Shown piece by piece: positions 35,226-44,557 of a stretch of 64,000 nucleotides of DNA. A model generated the notes under the pieces. That model did no database searches, had not been told where the DNA came from, and was given only the letters and a program-made list of their open reading frames with translations. Origin of the DNA: Gordonia crocea (GTDB lineage: Bacteria; Actinomycetota; Actinomycetes; Mycobacteriales; Mycobacteriaceae); assembly GCF_009932435.1 (NCBI RefSeq), contig NZ_BJOU01000001.1:1178001-1242000 (forward strand), in the 5' to 3' direction. The position numbers were made by a program, and so were the translations under genes. How positions within the stretch are numbered: position 1 is the stretch's first letter; each line of letters starts with the position of its first letter.

Positions 35226-35846
35226 TCATGATGCACCGGGGGAGCGGGCCGCACCGACGAAGGCGCGAATCGCCTCGTGGTCTTTGACGCCGGGGGCCGA
35301 TTCGACCCCCGACGAGACGTCCACGCCCCACGGGGCGGCGGCGGCGATCGCCTCGGCGACGTTGTCCGGCCGGAGCCCGCCGGCCAGGATCCACCGCCCG
35401 CGGGGGCGGTGGGTCAGCGTTGCGGTGTCCCACCGCTGCCCGGAGCCCGGACGGGCGGCATCCAGCAGCAACGCCTCCTCGCCGTAGGCGCCGACGGTCA
35501 GATCCGGGTCATGCGCCGACGACGTCGCCCGCCACAGCCGGGCCACGCGTTCCCGCGCGAGGCGGAAGTCCTCGGGCGTGTAGGTCCCGTGCAGCTGCAG
35601 GACGTCGACGCCGAGGTCGGCGGCGAGCTCGGCGGCCGCCACGGCGGTCTTGTCGTTGACGACGAGCACGGTGTCGGCGGCATCGCCCACCGCCGCCAGG
35701 ATCGCCCGCGCGGTGGGGATGTCGATCGCGCGCGGCGAGGTCTCGTTCATCACGATGCCGATGGCGTCGGCCCCGGCGTCCACCGCGACGCGGGCCGCGT
35801 CGACGGTCGTCAGGCCGCACACCTTCACATAAACGGGCACATCCAC
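35226..35846 (-). CDS. trpF: Phosphoribosylanthranilate isomerase
   Basis: TrpF isomerises N-(5-phosphoribosyl)-anthranilate in tryptophan synthesis. The 206-residue TIM-barrel has the N-terminal VKVCGLT with the catalytic Cys, ADAIGIVMN, VLQLHGTYTPED, the phosphate-binding ILAGGLRPDNV and WGVDVSSGVESAPGVKD. GTG 35846 is used as the start; a GTG two codons downstream (35840) is also possible. It is separate from any other trp gene in this window. Many actinobacteria use the PriA enzyme for this step, so a stand-alone trpF is notable. Confidence 0.92.
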   Translation of the reverse strand: MDVPVYVKVCGLTTVDAARVAVDAGADAIGIVMNETSPRAIDIPTARAILAAVGDAADTVLVVNDKTAVAAAELAADLGVDVLQLHGTYTPEDFRLARERVARLWRATSSAHDPDLTVGAYGEEALLLDAARPGSGQRWDTATLTHRPRGRWILAGGLRPDNVAEAIAAAAPWGVDVSSGVESAPGVKDHEAIRAFVGAARSPGAS

Positions 35847-35906
35847 GCGGACCAGCGTAGTGGTGATGTCCGGACAGCACGCCGGGTGCAGGGTGATAAT
35901 CGGCCC

Positions 35907-36305
35907 ATGGCAGATCGTGGAGCGCGCGGCGATGGTCCGCGGACGGGACGGGAACGGCTGCGGAAGCTGACGCAGGCGGCACTGAACGCCGACGAGACCG
36001 TCGACCAGGTCGAGACGATCCTGGGCGACATGGGCGAGGTCCTGGTCAGCCTCGGTTCCACCATCGGGTCGATGGAGGGGACCATGACCTCCTTCGACTC
36101 GTCATTGGCGAACCTGTCGGCCACCATGAGCCGGGTCGACGGGATGGCCGAGCAGATCGAGGATCTGATGCGCCGGATGGAGAACATCGTGACCCGGGTC
36201 GAGCGCATCGTCGGCGTCGTCGACACCGCACTCGCCCCGGTGAGCGCGGTGGAGTCGGTGGGCCGCGGCGTGGCCTCCATGCTGGGCCTGGGTCGGCGGG
36301 AGTGA
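35907..36305 (+). CDS. Hypothetical coiled-coil protein
   Basis: This 132-residue protein begins with a basic segment and then has long heptad-like helices (DQVETILGDMGEVLVSLG, LSATMSRVDGMAEQIEDL, MRRMENIVTRVERIV). No signal peptide is present; a less polar C-terminal helix (VDTALAPVSAVESVG) could attach to membrane. It resembles uncharacterised actinobacterial proteins. Its stop overlaps the start of the amidase gene (GTGA), so the two are coupled. Confidence 0.78.
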   Translation: MADRGARGDGPRTGRERLRKLTQAALNADETVDQVETILGDMGEVLVSLGSTIGSMEGTMTSFDSSLANLSATMSRVDGMAEQIEDLMRRMENIVTRVERIVGVVDTALAPVSAVESVGRGVASMLGLGRRE

Positions 36306-37129
36306 GGCGGATGCGGCTCGCCGTCGGTCTGGCCTGCGCGGTGCTCGCGGTGGCGGGGTGCGCGACCGACCCGGTCGGGGTCTCGTCGAGCCACGCCGCA
36401 CCGGGGACGCCCGGCTCGTCGGAGATAGCGGGGGGATCGGCGGGCTCGTCGGGCCTCGTGCCCTGTGCGCCGCGCGTCGTCGCCCTCGACCCCGGACACA
36501 ACGGGCGCAGCATCGAGCCCTTCGACCCGGTGACCGGGATCAAGCAGGTCGACTATCCCAACGGCGCCGAGGACGGCAACGCCTTCGCGGTGGCCCGCCA
36601 GGTCGCGGCCACCCTGCGCGGCCGCGGCTACCGCGTCGTCTTCCTCAAGCGCTCGCCGGCCGAGAGTGTCAGCTATCGGGAGCGCGTCGCGCGGGCCGAG
36701 CGGGCCGGCGCGGCGATCGGGGTGAGCATCCACACCAGTCCCGGCGTCAACGCCGTCTTCCCCCAGCGCGTCGGCCTGTACCGCGGCGGGGTGGGCGCCG
36801 ACGGCCGGGCGCGCCGGATCGTCTTCACCAACCCGGTGACGGCGGCGGCGAGCCAACGGTATGCGGCCGCGGTGGCGGCGTCCCGCTCGAGGGCCGAAGG
36901 TCATCGGGTCACGGTGCGCGACAACAACTTCGGCGGCCGCGCGCCACTGTGGGCGGGCAACATCCCGGTGATCTCGTTGATCGCCGTCAACACCCCGTGG
37001 GTCTACAACGAGTTCGGGCCGGCCGGTGGTGCGGGCGGCTCGATCCCGGTATCCGGGCGGGCGTTGAGCGCCTACGCGCGCGGGATCAGCACCGGCATCA
37101 TCGCGGCCCTGCCGCGCACCTGCCCGTGA
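36302..37129 (+). CDS. N-acetylmuramoyl-L-alanine amidase, lipoprotein
   Basis: This 275-residue zinc amidase cleaves the bond between N-acetylmuramic acid and L-alanine in peptidoglycan. GTG 36302 overlaps the preceding TGA. A lipobox (VAGCATDP) follows a short signal. The Amidase_3 domain has LDPGHNGRS with the first zinc His, the Glu in YPNGAEDGNAFAVA, YRVVFLKRSPAESVSYRERVA, VSIHTSPGVNAV with the second His, and NIPVISLIAVNTPWVYNEFG. The family resembles Rv3717. It acts at the cell surface. Confidence 0.88.
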   Translation: MRRMRLAVGLACAVLAVAGCATDPVGVSSSHAAPGTPGSSEIAGGSAGSSGLVPCAPRVVALDPGHNGRSIEPFDPVTGIKQVDYPNGAEDGNAFAVARQVAATLRGRGYRVVFLKRSPAESVSYRERVARAERAGAAIGVSIHTSPGVNAVFPQRVGLYRGGVGADGRARRIVFTNPVTAAASQRYAAAVAASRSRAEGHRVTVRDNNFGGRAPLWAGNIPVISLIAVNTPWVYNEFGPAGGAGGSIPVSGRALSAYARGISTGIIAALPRTCP

Positions 37130-37213
37130 GCGGCCACCGCCGGTAACACCGCGCGACAGCCCGTGCCAGCGGGCGTAAGCCCCACGACAGCGGCCCGGTC
37201 CAGAGTCGTCGGC

Positions 37214-38212
37214 ATGACAACATTCATCGACGCGGCTCCGGCCGCAACCGGATCCACCGGTACCGAATTAGCGATCGACGCCCGCGGCCTGGTCAAGCAC
37301 TTCGGTGCGACCAAGGCCGTCAACGGTGTCGACCTGGCCGTCCCCGTCGGCTCGGTGTACGGCGTGCTCGGCCCCAACGGGGCGGGCAAGACGACGACGG
37401 TCAGCATGCTGGCCACCCTGCTGCGGCCCGACGCCGGTGAGGCGACGATCTTCGGCTACGACGTCGTCCGCGACAACGTGGCCGTGCGCTCCCTCGTCGG
37501 CGTGACCGGGCAGTACGCCTCGGTCGACGAGGACCTCACCGCCACCCAGAACCTCGTGCTGTTCGCCCGGCTGTTGGGCATGTCCCGACCGCAGGCACGC
37601 AGCCGCGCCGAGGAACTGCTCGGCGACTTCGGCCTGGAGGAGGCGGCGGGACGCCCGCTCAAGGAGTTCTCCGGCGGGATGCGCCGGCGCCTCGACCTGG
37701 CGGCCAGCCTGATCGACACGCCGCCGTTGCTCTTCCTCGACGAGCCGACGACCGGACTCGACCCCCGGACCCGCGCCCAGATGTGGGAGACGATCCGCAA
37801 GCTCGTCGCCGGCGGTTCGACGGTCCTGTTGACCACCCAGTACCTCGACGAGGCCGACCAGCTGGCCGACCGCATCGCGGTGGTCGACCACGGGATCGTC
37901 ATCGCCGACGGGACCGCAGACGAACTCAAGGCCTCGGTCGGCACGTCGACGCTGCAACTCACCCCGGCCGACCGCGACGACGCCGCGCGCGTCGCGCAGA
38001 TCGCCGAGCTCGTCATCGGCGATCCGGCCGTGCTGAGCCCCGAGGCGGCCCGGGTGACGGTCAGCCTGCAGCGCACCAGCGCGGTGCCCGACGTGCTCAT
38101 CGCCCTGCGCGAGCAGGGGATCGACATCGAGGAGATCTCGGTCCAGAAGCCGAGCCTCGACGAGGTCTTCCTCACCCTGACCGGCAAGCCCGAACCCGGC
38201 GCCGACGCCTGA
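37214..38212 (+). CDS. DrrA-type ABC transporter ATP-binding protein
   Basis: This 332-residue ATPase of the daunorubicin-resistance (DrrA) class energises export by the following permease. ATG 37214 is preferred; upstream in-frame residues look random. Motifs are Walker A GPNGAGKTTT, Q-loop VTGQYASVDEDL, signature LKEFSGGMRRRLDLA, Walker B LLFLDEPTTGLD and the H-loop region changed to TTQYLDEADQLA. The C-terminal extension (QKPSLDEVFLTLTG) is typical of DrrA. The permease starts 21 bp downstream. The substrate is not known. Confidence 0.93.
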   Translation: MTTFIDAAPAATGSTGTELAIDARGLVKHFGATKAVNGVDLAVPVGSVYGVLGPNGAGKTTTVSMLATLLRPDAGEATIFGYDVVRDNVAVRSLVGVTGQYASVDEDLTATQNLVLFARLLGMSRPQARSRAEELLGDFGLEEAAGRPLKEFSGGMRRRLDLAASLIDTPPLLFLDEPTTGLDPRTRAQMWETIRKLVAGGSTVLLTTQYLDEADQLADRIAVVDHGIVIADGTADELKASVGTSTLQLTPADRDDAARVAQIAELVIGDPAVLSPEAARVTVSLQRTSAVPDVLIALREQGIDIEEISVQKPSLDEVFLTLTGKPEPGADA

Positions 38213-38233
38213 TTCCACGACAGGAGACTTTCC

Positions 38234-39061
38234 ATGACAACCACACTGACCCGGCGGTCGATCACGACCGCCGCCGTCCGAGCCGAGGCCAAGACCTCCG
38301 TCGGACTCGCCGAGACCGTTCGGCAATCCTTCTCCATGGGCTACCGCGGCCTGCTGAAGATCCGGCACAACCCGGAGCAGCTGTTCGACGTCGTCCTGCA
38401 GCCGATCATCTTCACCCTGATGTTCACCTACATCTTCGGCGGCGCGATCAGCGGCAACGTCCACGACTACCTGCCGGTGATCATCCCCGGCATCCTCGTG
38501 CAGACCGTCATCGTGACCTCCATCGTCACCGGCACCCAACTGCGGGAAGACATGGACAAGGGGGTGTTCGACCGATTCCGCTCGTTGCCGATCGCCCGTA
38601 TCTCGCCGCTGGCCGGCGCGCTGCTCGCCGACGTGGTGCGCTACCTGCTGGCCACGCTGATCACCTTCGGCGTCGGCTTCGCCATGGGTTGGCGCCCCGA
38701 CCCGCTGGGCGTCCTCGGCTCGACCCTGCTGGTGATCGTCTGCAGCTTCGCGGTCTCGTGGATCTTCGCCCTGATGGGCTGCCTGATGCAGAAGGCGTCG
38801 GCGGTGCAGGGCATTTCGATGTTGATCATGTTCCCGCTCACCTTCATGTCCAACGCCTTCGTGCCGGTGGAGACGATGCCGGGCTGGTTGCAGGGATTCG
38901 TCAAGGTGAACCCGGTCAGCCACCTCGTCTCGGCGGTGCGCGAGATGTGCAACAACGGCCACATCGGCACCCACGTCGTGTGGAGCCTGGTCGGTGCCGC
39001 GGTGATCATCGCGATCTTCGCGCCGCTGGCGGTGCGCGCCTACATCCGCGAGGCGCGGTGA
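38234..39061 (+). CDS. DrrB-type ABC-2 transporter permease
   Basis: This 275-residue permease has six hydrophobic segments and the ABC-2 signature region (FPLTFMSNAFVPVETMPGWL). It pairs with the ATPase upstream to form a small-molecule exporter, probably for a drug or lipid. ATG 38234 follows AGGAGA. Its stop at 39061 lies 1 bp from the convergent SARP regulator gene. The neighbouring regulator suggests regulated export, but this link is inferred. Confidence 0.9.
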   Translation: MTTTLTRRSITTAAVRAEAKTSVGLAETVRQSFSMGYRGLLKIRHNPEQLFDVVLQPIIFTLMFTYIFGGAISGNVHDYLPVIIPGILVQTVIVTSIVTGTQLREDMDKGVFDRFRSLPIARISPLAGALLADVVRYLLATLITFGVGFAMGWRPDPLGVLGSTLLVIVCSFAVSWIFALMGCLMQKASAVQGISMLIMFPLTFMSNAFVPVETMPGWLQGFVKVNPVSHLVSAVREMCNNGHIGTHVVWSLVGAAVIIAIFAPLAVRAYIREAR

Positions 39062-39062
39062 G

Positions 39063-42000
39063 TCACCGCTGCTCGACGACCAGCCGGTAGAACTCGTCGA
39101 TCGCGTCGCGTCGGGACATCGACGCGACGCGATCGGCGGCGTCGTGCCACTGGGCGTTCGACAACGGTGAGAAGACGCGCGGATCGCGGGTGACCTCGTC
39201 GAGGGTGCGGTAGTCGCGCCGGGTGTGCAGCCGCCCGGCGATCAGCATCAGGGTGGCCCCGTCGCGGTGCGCGGCGTCGTCGGAGTCGGGATCGGTGGAC
39301 AGCAGCAGGCCGGTGGCCAGCGCCATCGTCGCCGCCTGGGGGATGTCGTGCCAACCGACGGGGGAGAACATCTCGCGCAGTCCGTCGCGCACCACGTCGA
39401 CGATCGACCGGGCGTGGACCCAGTCCCCGCCGCGGCAGAGCCCGGTGACGATGACCGACAACACCATCAGCGCCCCCGGATCCTGCGCCACCAATGGGTG
39501 CTGTTCGACGAGCAGTCGGCCGGCCTGCGCGTACAGGTCGGTCCCGTCTTGGCCGCGGGCCCGGGCGAGTTCGGCGAATCCGACGAACATCCCGGCCGCG
39601 ACCTCGGGGTTGCCCTGGGGGTCGGAGTCGCCGGGCCGCCAGCCGTCGGCCAATACGGCCAACTCCCGTTCGGCGTCGTCCAGGCGGTCGAGGGCGATCA
39701 GCGAGGCGACCAGGAACCCGCGTGCCTGTTGCTCGTCCTCGTCGGCACCGATCGAGGCCAGCGAGGCCGCCCCCGAGCGGTAGAAGTCGACGGCCTGCGC
39801 CCACCGGCCCTGCTGCGAGTGCAGGCTGGCGGTGCTCACCGAGATCATCGCGGTGAGCCACGGGTCGTTGGGGTTCATCGTCGCGCGCAGCAGGTCGCTG
39901 TCGGCCAGCGCCCCGGTGATGTTGCCGGAGTTCTCCCGCAGGTTGTGCCGGAGCCCCAAGGCGATCTGGCGGACCTCCGGATTGGCCGAGGCGACGGCGC
40001 CCAGCACCGTGCGCACGCCCTGTGGCGCGGTGCGCGACAGCAGCAGGTTGCTCAGGAACTCGGTGGCCAAGTCGTATCGGAGTTCCGGGCGGTGCAGGGC
40101 GCGGATCAGGGTGCGGCCGTGGGCCACCGGCCGCAGTGCACGGTCGGGGAGGCGGTGCCCGACCACCAGCAGCAGCGTCCACTGCCACATCTCGCGGGTC
40201 TGGTCGTCGGGTTCGGACGGCGGGGCCGGCAGGGCCACGAGGATCGGTTCGGTCCAGGCGCGCACCTCCCCGTGCATGCCGCGCATCGCCCAGAACGCGG
40301 CGATCAACGGGAACACCGTCACCACCGTCTGCGGGTCGTCGGCCAGGGCGCGGCGCAGCACCCAGATCAGGTTCTCCAGCTCGGTGGCGACGAGGGTGAT
40401 CAATGCGCGGTCCAGACCGCTCTCGCCCCGTCGCCGGATGGCGGTGGCGAAGTCGCGCGCCCACCGGGCCATCGCGGCGTCGACCTCGTCGCCGGTGGCC
40501 GGGTCGAGTTGCTCCTCGCCGAACTCGCGGACCATCTCGAGCATGCGGTAGCGGGTGTGACCGGCGACCTCGGAGACCCCGAGCAGCGACTGGTTGACCA
40601 GCCCGTCGAGGGCGTCGTCGATCGGCCCGGGCCCGAGGACGACGGCGGCGGCCTCCGGGGAGAATCCGGCGGGGAAGCGGCACAGCCGGCGCAAGGCGTC
40701 GCGGGAATCATCGGCCAGCAGGTCCCAGCTCCATTCGATGACCGCGCGCAGCGTCCGGTGGCGGTCCGGTGCGGTCCGGTCGGGGGAGCGGAGCAGGTCG
40801 AGCCGTTCGGCCAGTCGCCGCCCGACCTCCTCGACGCTCATCGTCCGGGTCCGTGCGGCGGCGAGCTCGATGGCCAGTGGCAACCCGTCGAGGCGGCGGC
40901 ACAGTTCGGTCACCTCGTCGTCGGGCAGGTCGATGTCGGGGCGCACGCTGCGCGCCCGGATACCGAAGAGTTCGACGGCCGAGGGGGCGGCCCCCTCCAC
41001 CTCGAGCCGGGGCAGCGGATACACCTGTTCGGCGGCGATCTGCAGCGGGGAGCGGCTGGTGGTGACCACGCGCAACCGCGGCTCGACGGCGATCAGATCG
41101 GCGACGATGCGAGCGCAGGCGTCGATCACCTGCTCGCAGTTGTCGAGGAGCAGGACGCTCTCCCGCCCGCGCAGCGCGTCGAGGAGCCGGTCGTCGAGAT
41201 CGCCGACGGCCAGGCGCGGCCGGCCGGGCGCGCTCAGATCCGTCTCGCCGACGTCGAGTGCCTGGGCGAGGGCGGCGACGACGTCGTCGCCGCTGCGCAC
41301 CGACGCGAGTTCGACGAAGAACACCGGCAGCCCGCGGTCGGCCAGGGCGTTGCCCACCGCATTCGCCATCCGCGTCTTCCCGACCCCGCCGGGGCCGAGG
41401 ATGGTGACCACCCGGTGGGCGGCGACGGTCTCGAGGAGGGCGGCGAGATCGTGGTCGCGGCCGATGAGCGCGGTCGCCTCGGCGCGCAGGCCCACCGAGC
41501 GCCCGCGGCGATGCGGGGCAGCGGGTGCGGGCTCGTGGTCGTCGAGGAGTTCGGCGTGCAGTGCGGTGGCCTCACCGCCGGGTTCGACGCCGAGGTCGGT
41601 CGCCAACCGCCGCCGCAACCGGGCGTAGCAGGCCAGCGCATCGGCGCGGCGGCCCTCGCCGGCCAGCGCCCGCATCAGCAGCACGTGCGCGCTCTCGTCG
41701 AGCGGGTCCTCGGCGCACCGCTGCTCGGCGATCTCGCGCGCCCGCCCGAAGTCGCCGTTGGCCAGGGCCGTGGCCGCCCGGGCGTCGTCGAGCCGCCGCC
41801 GCACCACTGCGGCGCGTCGTCGCACGTCCTGGGCCACCGACGAGTCGGCGCCCAGGTCGTCACCGGGTTCGCCGCGCCAGAGCGCAGCCGCCTCGGCGAT
41901 GTTGGCCTCGCCGCCGTCGGCGATGAGGCGCTGGGCCGCGGTGATGTCGGATTCGATGCCGCTGAGCCGGTAGGAGGTGCCGACGCCCTCGATCGTGGCG

Positions 42001-42236
42001 CCGCCCACCAGCGGCCGTAGTCGCGAGATCTGGGTTTGGAGCGCCTGCTGCGGTGAACCCGGCGGATCGTCCTCCCAGACGTCGTCGATGAGGCGTTGCG
42101 CCGAGCGGGGCCGGCCGTCGGCCAGGACCAGCGAGGCGAGCAGGCGTCGTGCCCGCAAGCCGGGCACCGGCCGGTCCGACACGGTGACCGGACCGAGCAG
42201 GCCCACCGTTGCGGGGCGGTCAGACGCGTGCGGCAC
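39063..42236 (-). CDS. SARP/AfsR-like regulator with BTAD and NB-ARC ATPase domains
   Basis: This 1057-residue regulator begins at GTG 42236. It has an OmpR-type winged helix (about 8-95; RRLLASLVLADGRPRSAQRL), a BTAD domain (about 100-245; ALACYARLRRRLATDLGVEP), an NB-ARC/AAA ATPase core with Walker A LGPGGVGKTRMA and Walker B SVLLLDNCEQV, the LCRRLDGLPLAIELAAAR motif, and a long helical (TPR-like) C-terminus. Such proteins activate metabolite or transport genes, often controlled by ATP and phosphorylation. It is convergent with drrAB and divergent from pst. Targets are unknown. Confidence 0.92.
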   Translation of the reverse strand: MPHASDRPATVGLLGPVTVSDRPVPGLRARRLLASLVLADGRPRSAQRLIDDVWEDDPPGSPQQALQTQISRLRPLVGGATIEGVGTSYRLSGIESDITAAQRLIADGGEANIAEAAALWRGEPGDDLGADSSVAQDVRRRAAVVRRRLDDARAATALANGDFGRAREIAEQRCAEDPLDESAHVLLMRALAGEGRRADALACYARLRRRLATDLGVEPGGEATALHAELLDDHEPAPAAPHRRGRSVGLRAEATALIGRDHDLAALLETVAAHRVVTILGPGGVGKTRMANAVGNALADRGLPVFFVELASVRSGDDVVAALAQALDVGETDLSAPGRPRLAVGDLDDRLLDALRGRESVLLLDNCEQVIDACARIVADLIAVEPRLRVVTTSRSPLQIAAEQVYPLPRLEVEGAAPSAVELFGIRARSVRPDIDLPDDEVTELCRRLDGLPLAIELAAARTRTMSVEEVGRRLAERLDLLRSPDRTAPDRHRTLRAVIEWSWDLLADDSRDALRRLCRFPAGFSPEAAAVVLGPGPIDDALDGLVNQSLLGVSEVAGHTRYRMLEMVREFGEEQLDPATGDEVDAAMARWARDFATAIRRRGESGLDRALITLVATELENLIWVLRRALADDPQTVVTVFPLIAAFWAMRGMHGEVRAWTEPILVALPAPPSEPDDQTREMWQWTLLLVVGHRLPDRALRPVAHGRTLIRALHRPELRYDLATEFLSNLLLSRTAPQGVRTVLGAVASANPEVRQIALGLRHNLRENSGNITGALADSDLLRATMNPNDPWLTAMISVSTASLHSQQGRWAQAVDFYRSGAASLASIGADEDEQQARGFLVASLIALDRLDDAERELAVLADGWRPGDSDPQGNPEVAAGMFVGFAELARARGQDGTDLYAQAGRLLVEQHPLVAQDPGALMVLSVIVTGLCRGGDWVHARSIVDVVRDGLREMFSPVGWHDIPQAATMALATGLLLSTDPDSDDAAHRDGATLMLIAGRLHTRRDYRTLDEVTRDPRVFSPLSNAQWHDAADRVASMSRRDAIDEFYRLVVEQR

Positions 42237-42343
42237 CCCGCCAGCCTAGTGCGATCCGCGGCGGTGCCGTCGCGCACCGCGGTGCGGGTTCCGGCGGTGC
42301 GGCACCGAACCTTCGCGAACCGGACAAACGTGGTTTGGCTCTC

Positions 42344-42372
42344 GTTCACCTTCCCGCTCCGGGGCGTCCACC
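42344..42372 (+). promoter_or_regulatory. PHO-box-like 11-nt direct repeats upstream of pstS
   Basis: Three 7-nt units start exactly 11 nt apart: GTTCACC (42344), CGCTCCG (42355) and GTCCACC (42366). The first matches the actinobacterial PhoP direct-repeat unit GTTCACC perfectly, the third at six of seven positions. The array ends 65 bp before the pstS start, a usual position for phosphate-starvation activation. Confidence 0.6.
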
Positions 42373-42437
42373 CTGGGCCCATAGCGTCCGTTCCCGACGA
42401 GCCCCGACAGTGGGCCGCCCAGAACGAAAGGTTCCCA

Positions 42438-43502
42438 GTGAGCATCCAGCGCAATGGTGTCCGTGTGAGTGCGGCAGTGGCAGGAGTGGCCGCCGTGTTG
42501 GCGGTGTCGGCTTGTGGTGGTGGGTCGGATTCCACGACCATCACCGGTGAGGGGTCGACCGCCCAGCAGAAGGCCATGGAGCACTTCGGCAAGGTCCTGA
42601 CCGACAAGGGCGGTGCGGTCCTGGACTACACCGGCAGCGGCTCCGGCGACGGCATCAAGAAGTTCCTGGCCTCCGACGTCGACTTCGCCGGTTCGGATTC
42701 GCCGCTGAAGCCCGAGGAAGTCGTCAAGGCCAAGGCCCGCTGCGGTGGCAACGACGCGTGGCACCTGCCGCTGGTCGCCGGCCCGGTCGCCATCGCCTAC
42801 AACCTCCAGGGCGTCGACGACCTGAAGTTGTCGCCGACGGTGATCGCGAAGATCTTCGACTCGAAGATCACCACCTGGAACGACAAGGACATCGCCGCGC
42901 TCAACCCCGGCGTGAAGCTCCCGTCGACCAAGATCGTGCCGGTCCACCGCAGCGACAGCTCGGGCACCACCGACAACTTCCAGAAGTTCCTCGAGCTCGC
43001 CGCGCCGAAGGCCTGGCCCTACGAGCACTCCAAGGAGTTCAAGGGCACCGGCGGCTCGGCCGCGTCGAAGTCCACCGGTGTCGGCAACACGGTCAAGCAG
43101 ACCGAGGGTGCCGTTACCTACGTTGAGTGGGGCTTCGCGACCGAGAACAAGCTCGGCGTCGCCTCGGTCGACTTCGGTTCCGGTGCGGTCAAGCTCACCG
43201 CGGACTCGGCCGCCAAGGCCCTCGACTCGGTGACGTTCACCAACCCGGACTCCAAGGACCTCGTCGTCGACTCCAAGGCGCTGTTCACCTCGAAGACGGC
43301 CGGCGCCTACCCGCTGCTGCTGACCCCGTACTCGGTCGTCTGCAGCGCCGGCTACTCCGATGCGGCCACCGCACCCGCGCTGCGCGAGGCGTTCTCGACG
43401 ATTCTGGCCGACGGCCAGGAAGGGCTGACCGAGTTCGGCTACGTGCCGCTGCCCGCCGGCTACCAGGCCAAGCTCAAGCCGACGATCGACGCCCTGAAGT
43501 AG
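42438..43502 (+). CDS. pstS: Phosphate ABC transporter substrate-binding lipoprotein PstS
   Basis: PstS binds phosphate outside the membrane for the PstCAB transporter. GTG 42438 follows GAAAGG and opens a lipoprotein signal with LAVSACGGG. The 354-residue protein has GEGSTAQQ, TGSGSGDGIKKFL, FAGSDSPL, VPVHRSDSSGTTDNFQ and GGSAASKSTGVGNTVKQTEG, all phosphate-pocket regions of this family. It heads a complete pstSCAB-phoU operon. Confidence 0.95.
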   Translation: MSIQRNGVRVSAAVAGVAAVLAVSACGGGSDSTTITGEGSTAQQKAMEHFGKVLTDKGGAVLDYTGSGSGDGIKKFLASDVDFAGSDSPLKPEEVVKAKARCGGNDAWHLPLVAGPVAIAYNLQGVDDLKLSPTVIAKIFDSKITTWNDKDIAALNPGVKLPSTKIVPVHRSDSSGTTDNFQKFLELAAPKAWPYEHSKEFKGTGGSAASKSTGVGNTVKQTEGAVTYVEWGFATENKLGVASVDFGSGAVKLTADSAAKALDSVTFTNPDSKDLVVDSKALFTSKTAGAYPLLLTPYSVVCSAGYSDAATAPALREAFSTILADGQEGLTEFGYVPLPAGYQAKLKPTIDALK

Positions 43503-43506
43503 TGAC

Positions 43507-44556
43507 GTGGCGTCTCCGCAGCACATGACGACATCTTCCACGGGGCGCCATGCCGGGCCCGACGACGCCGACGTGACACCGTCGGCGCCGTCGGGCGGCC
43601 CGCCCCCCGTCACGCTCACCGGCTCCGCGGCCAGCCGCCTCGGTGACGTGCTTTTCCGCCGGCTTGCCACCGGCTCGGGAATGCTCGTCACCGTGGTGAT
43701 CGCCCTGATCGCCGCCTTCCTGCTCATCTCGGCGGCGCCGTCGCTGGCTGACAACGAGGCGAACTTCTTCACCTACTCCGGTGACTGGATCGTCGACGGC
43801 GGGGTGCTCAAGTTCGGCATCCCCAAGCTCCTCTACGCAACCTTGCTCGTCTCGGCCATCGCCTTGCTGATCGCGATGCCGATCGCGCTGGGGATCTCGG
43901 TCTTCCTCACCGAATACGCGCCCAAGCGGCTCATCGCCCCGGTCACCTACCTGGTCGACCTGCTGGCCGCCGTCCCGTCGATCGTCTACGGCCTGTGGGG
44001 CATCCTCGTCCTCGGCCCGGCGATGGTCCCGGTCAACAAGTGGCTCGTGAACAACCTGGGATTCCTCCCGTTCTTCCGCGAGCCCAAGGACAACGTGACC
44101 AACATGTCGACCGGTGGCACACTGCTCACCGCCGGCATCGTCCTGGCCGTGATGATCCTGCCGATCATCACCGCGGTCACCCGCGAGGTGTTCATCCAGA
44201 CCCCGGTCGCCCACCGGGAGGCCGCATTGGCCCTGGGTGCCACCAAATGGGAGGTGGTGCGGACCGCCGTGCTGCCGTTCGGCTTCTCCGGTTACATCAG
44301 CGGATCGATGCTCGGCCTGGGCCGTGCCCTGGGCGAGACGATGGCGCTGTACCTGATCATCTCCAACTCCGGACCGATCGACTTCAACCTGATGGAGAGC
44401 GGCGAGACCTTCGCGACGAAGATCGCGAACAACGCCGCCGAGTTCGACTCGCCCGCGAAGACCGGTGCGTTCATCTCCGCCGGCCTCGCGCTGTTCGTGC
44501 TGACGTTCATCGTCAACGCGGCGGCCCGAGCCATCGTCGGCAGAAGGCAGGCCTGA
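43507..44556 (+). CDS. pstC: Phosphate ABC transporter permease PstC
   Basis: PstC is one half of the membrane channel of the phosphate transporter. The 349-residue reading starts at GTG 43507, 4 bp after pstS; ATG 43525 is also possible. The N-terminal tail is Pro-rich and cytoplasmic, followed by about six membrane helices. The permease EAA-like loop is REAALALGATKWEVVRTAVLPFGFSG, with LGETMALYLIISNSG near it. pstA begins 1 bp after the stop. Confidence 0.94.
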   Translation: MASPQHMTTSSTGRHAGPDDADVTPSAPSGGPPPVTLTGSAASRLGDVLFRRLATGSGMLVTVVIALIAAFLLISAAPSLADNEANFFTYSGDWIVDGGVLKFGIPKLLYATLLVSAIALLIAMPIALGISVFLTEYAPKRLIAPVTYLVDLLAAVPSIVYGLWGILVLGPAMVPVNKWLVNNLGFLPFFREPKDNVTNMSTGGTLLTAGIVLAVMILPIITAVTREVFIQTPVAHREAALALGATKWEVVRTAVLPFGFSGYISGSMLGLGRALGETMALYLIISNSGPIDFNLMESGETFATKIANNAAEFDSPAKTGAFISAGLALFVLTFIVNAAARAIVGRRQA

Positions 44557-44557
44557 T

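Noticed and set aside
39225..42020. A very long open frame on the plus strand opposite the SARP regulator
   Set aside because: It is antisense to a gene with clear domains and has the Arg/Gly/Pro/Ala-rich composition of GC-rich shadow frames; no domain is recognisable.
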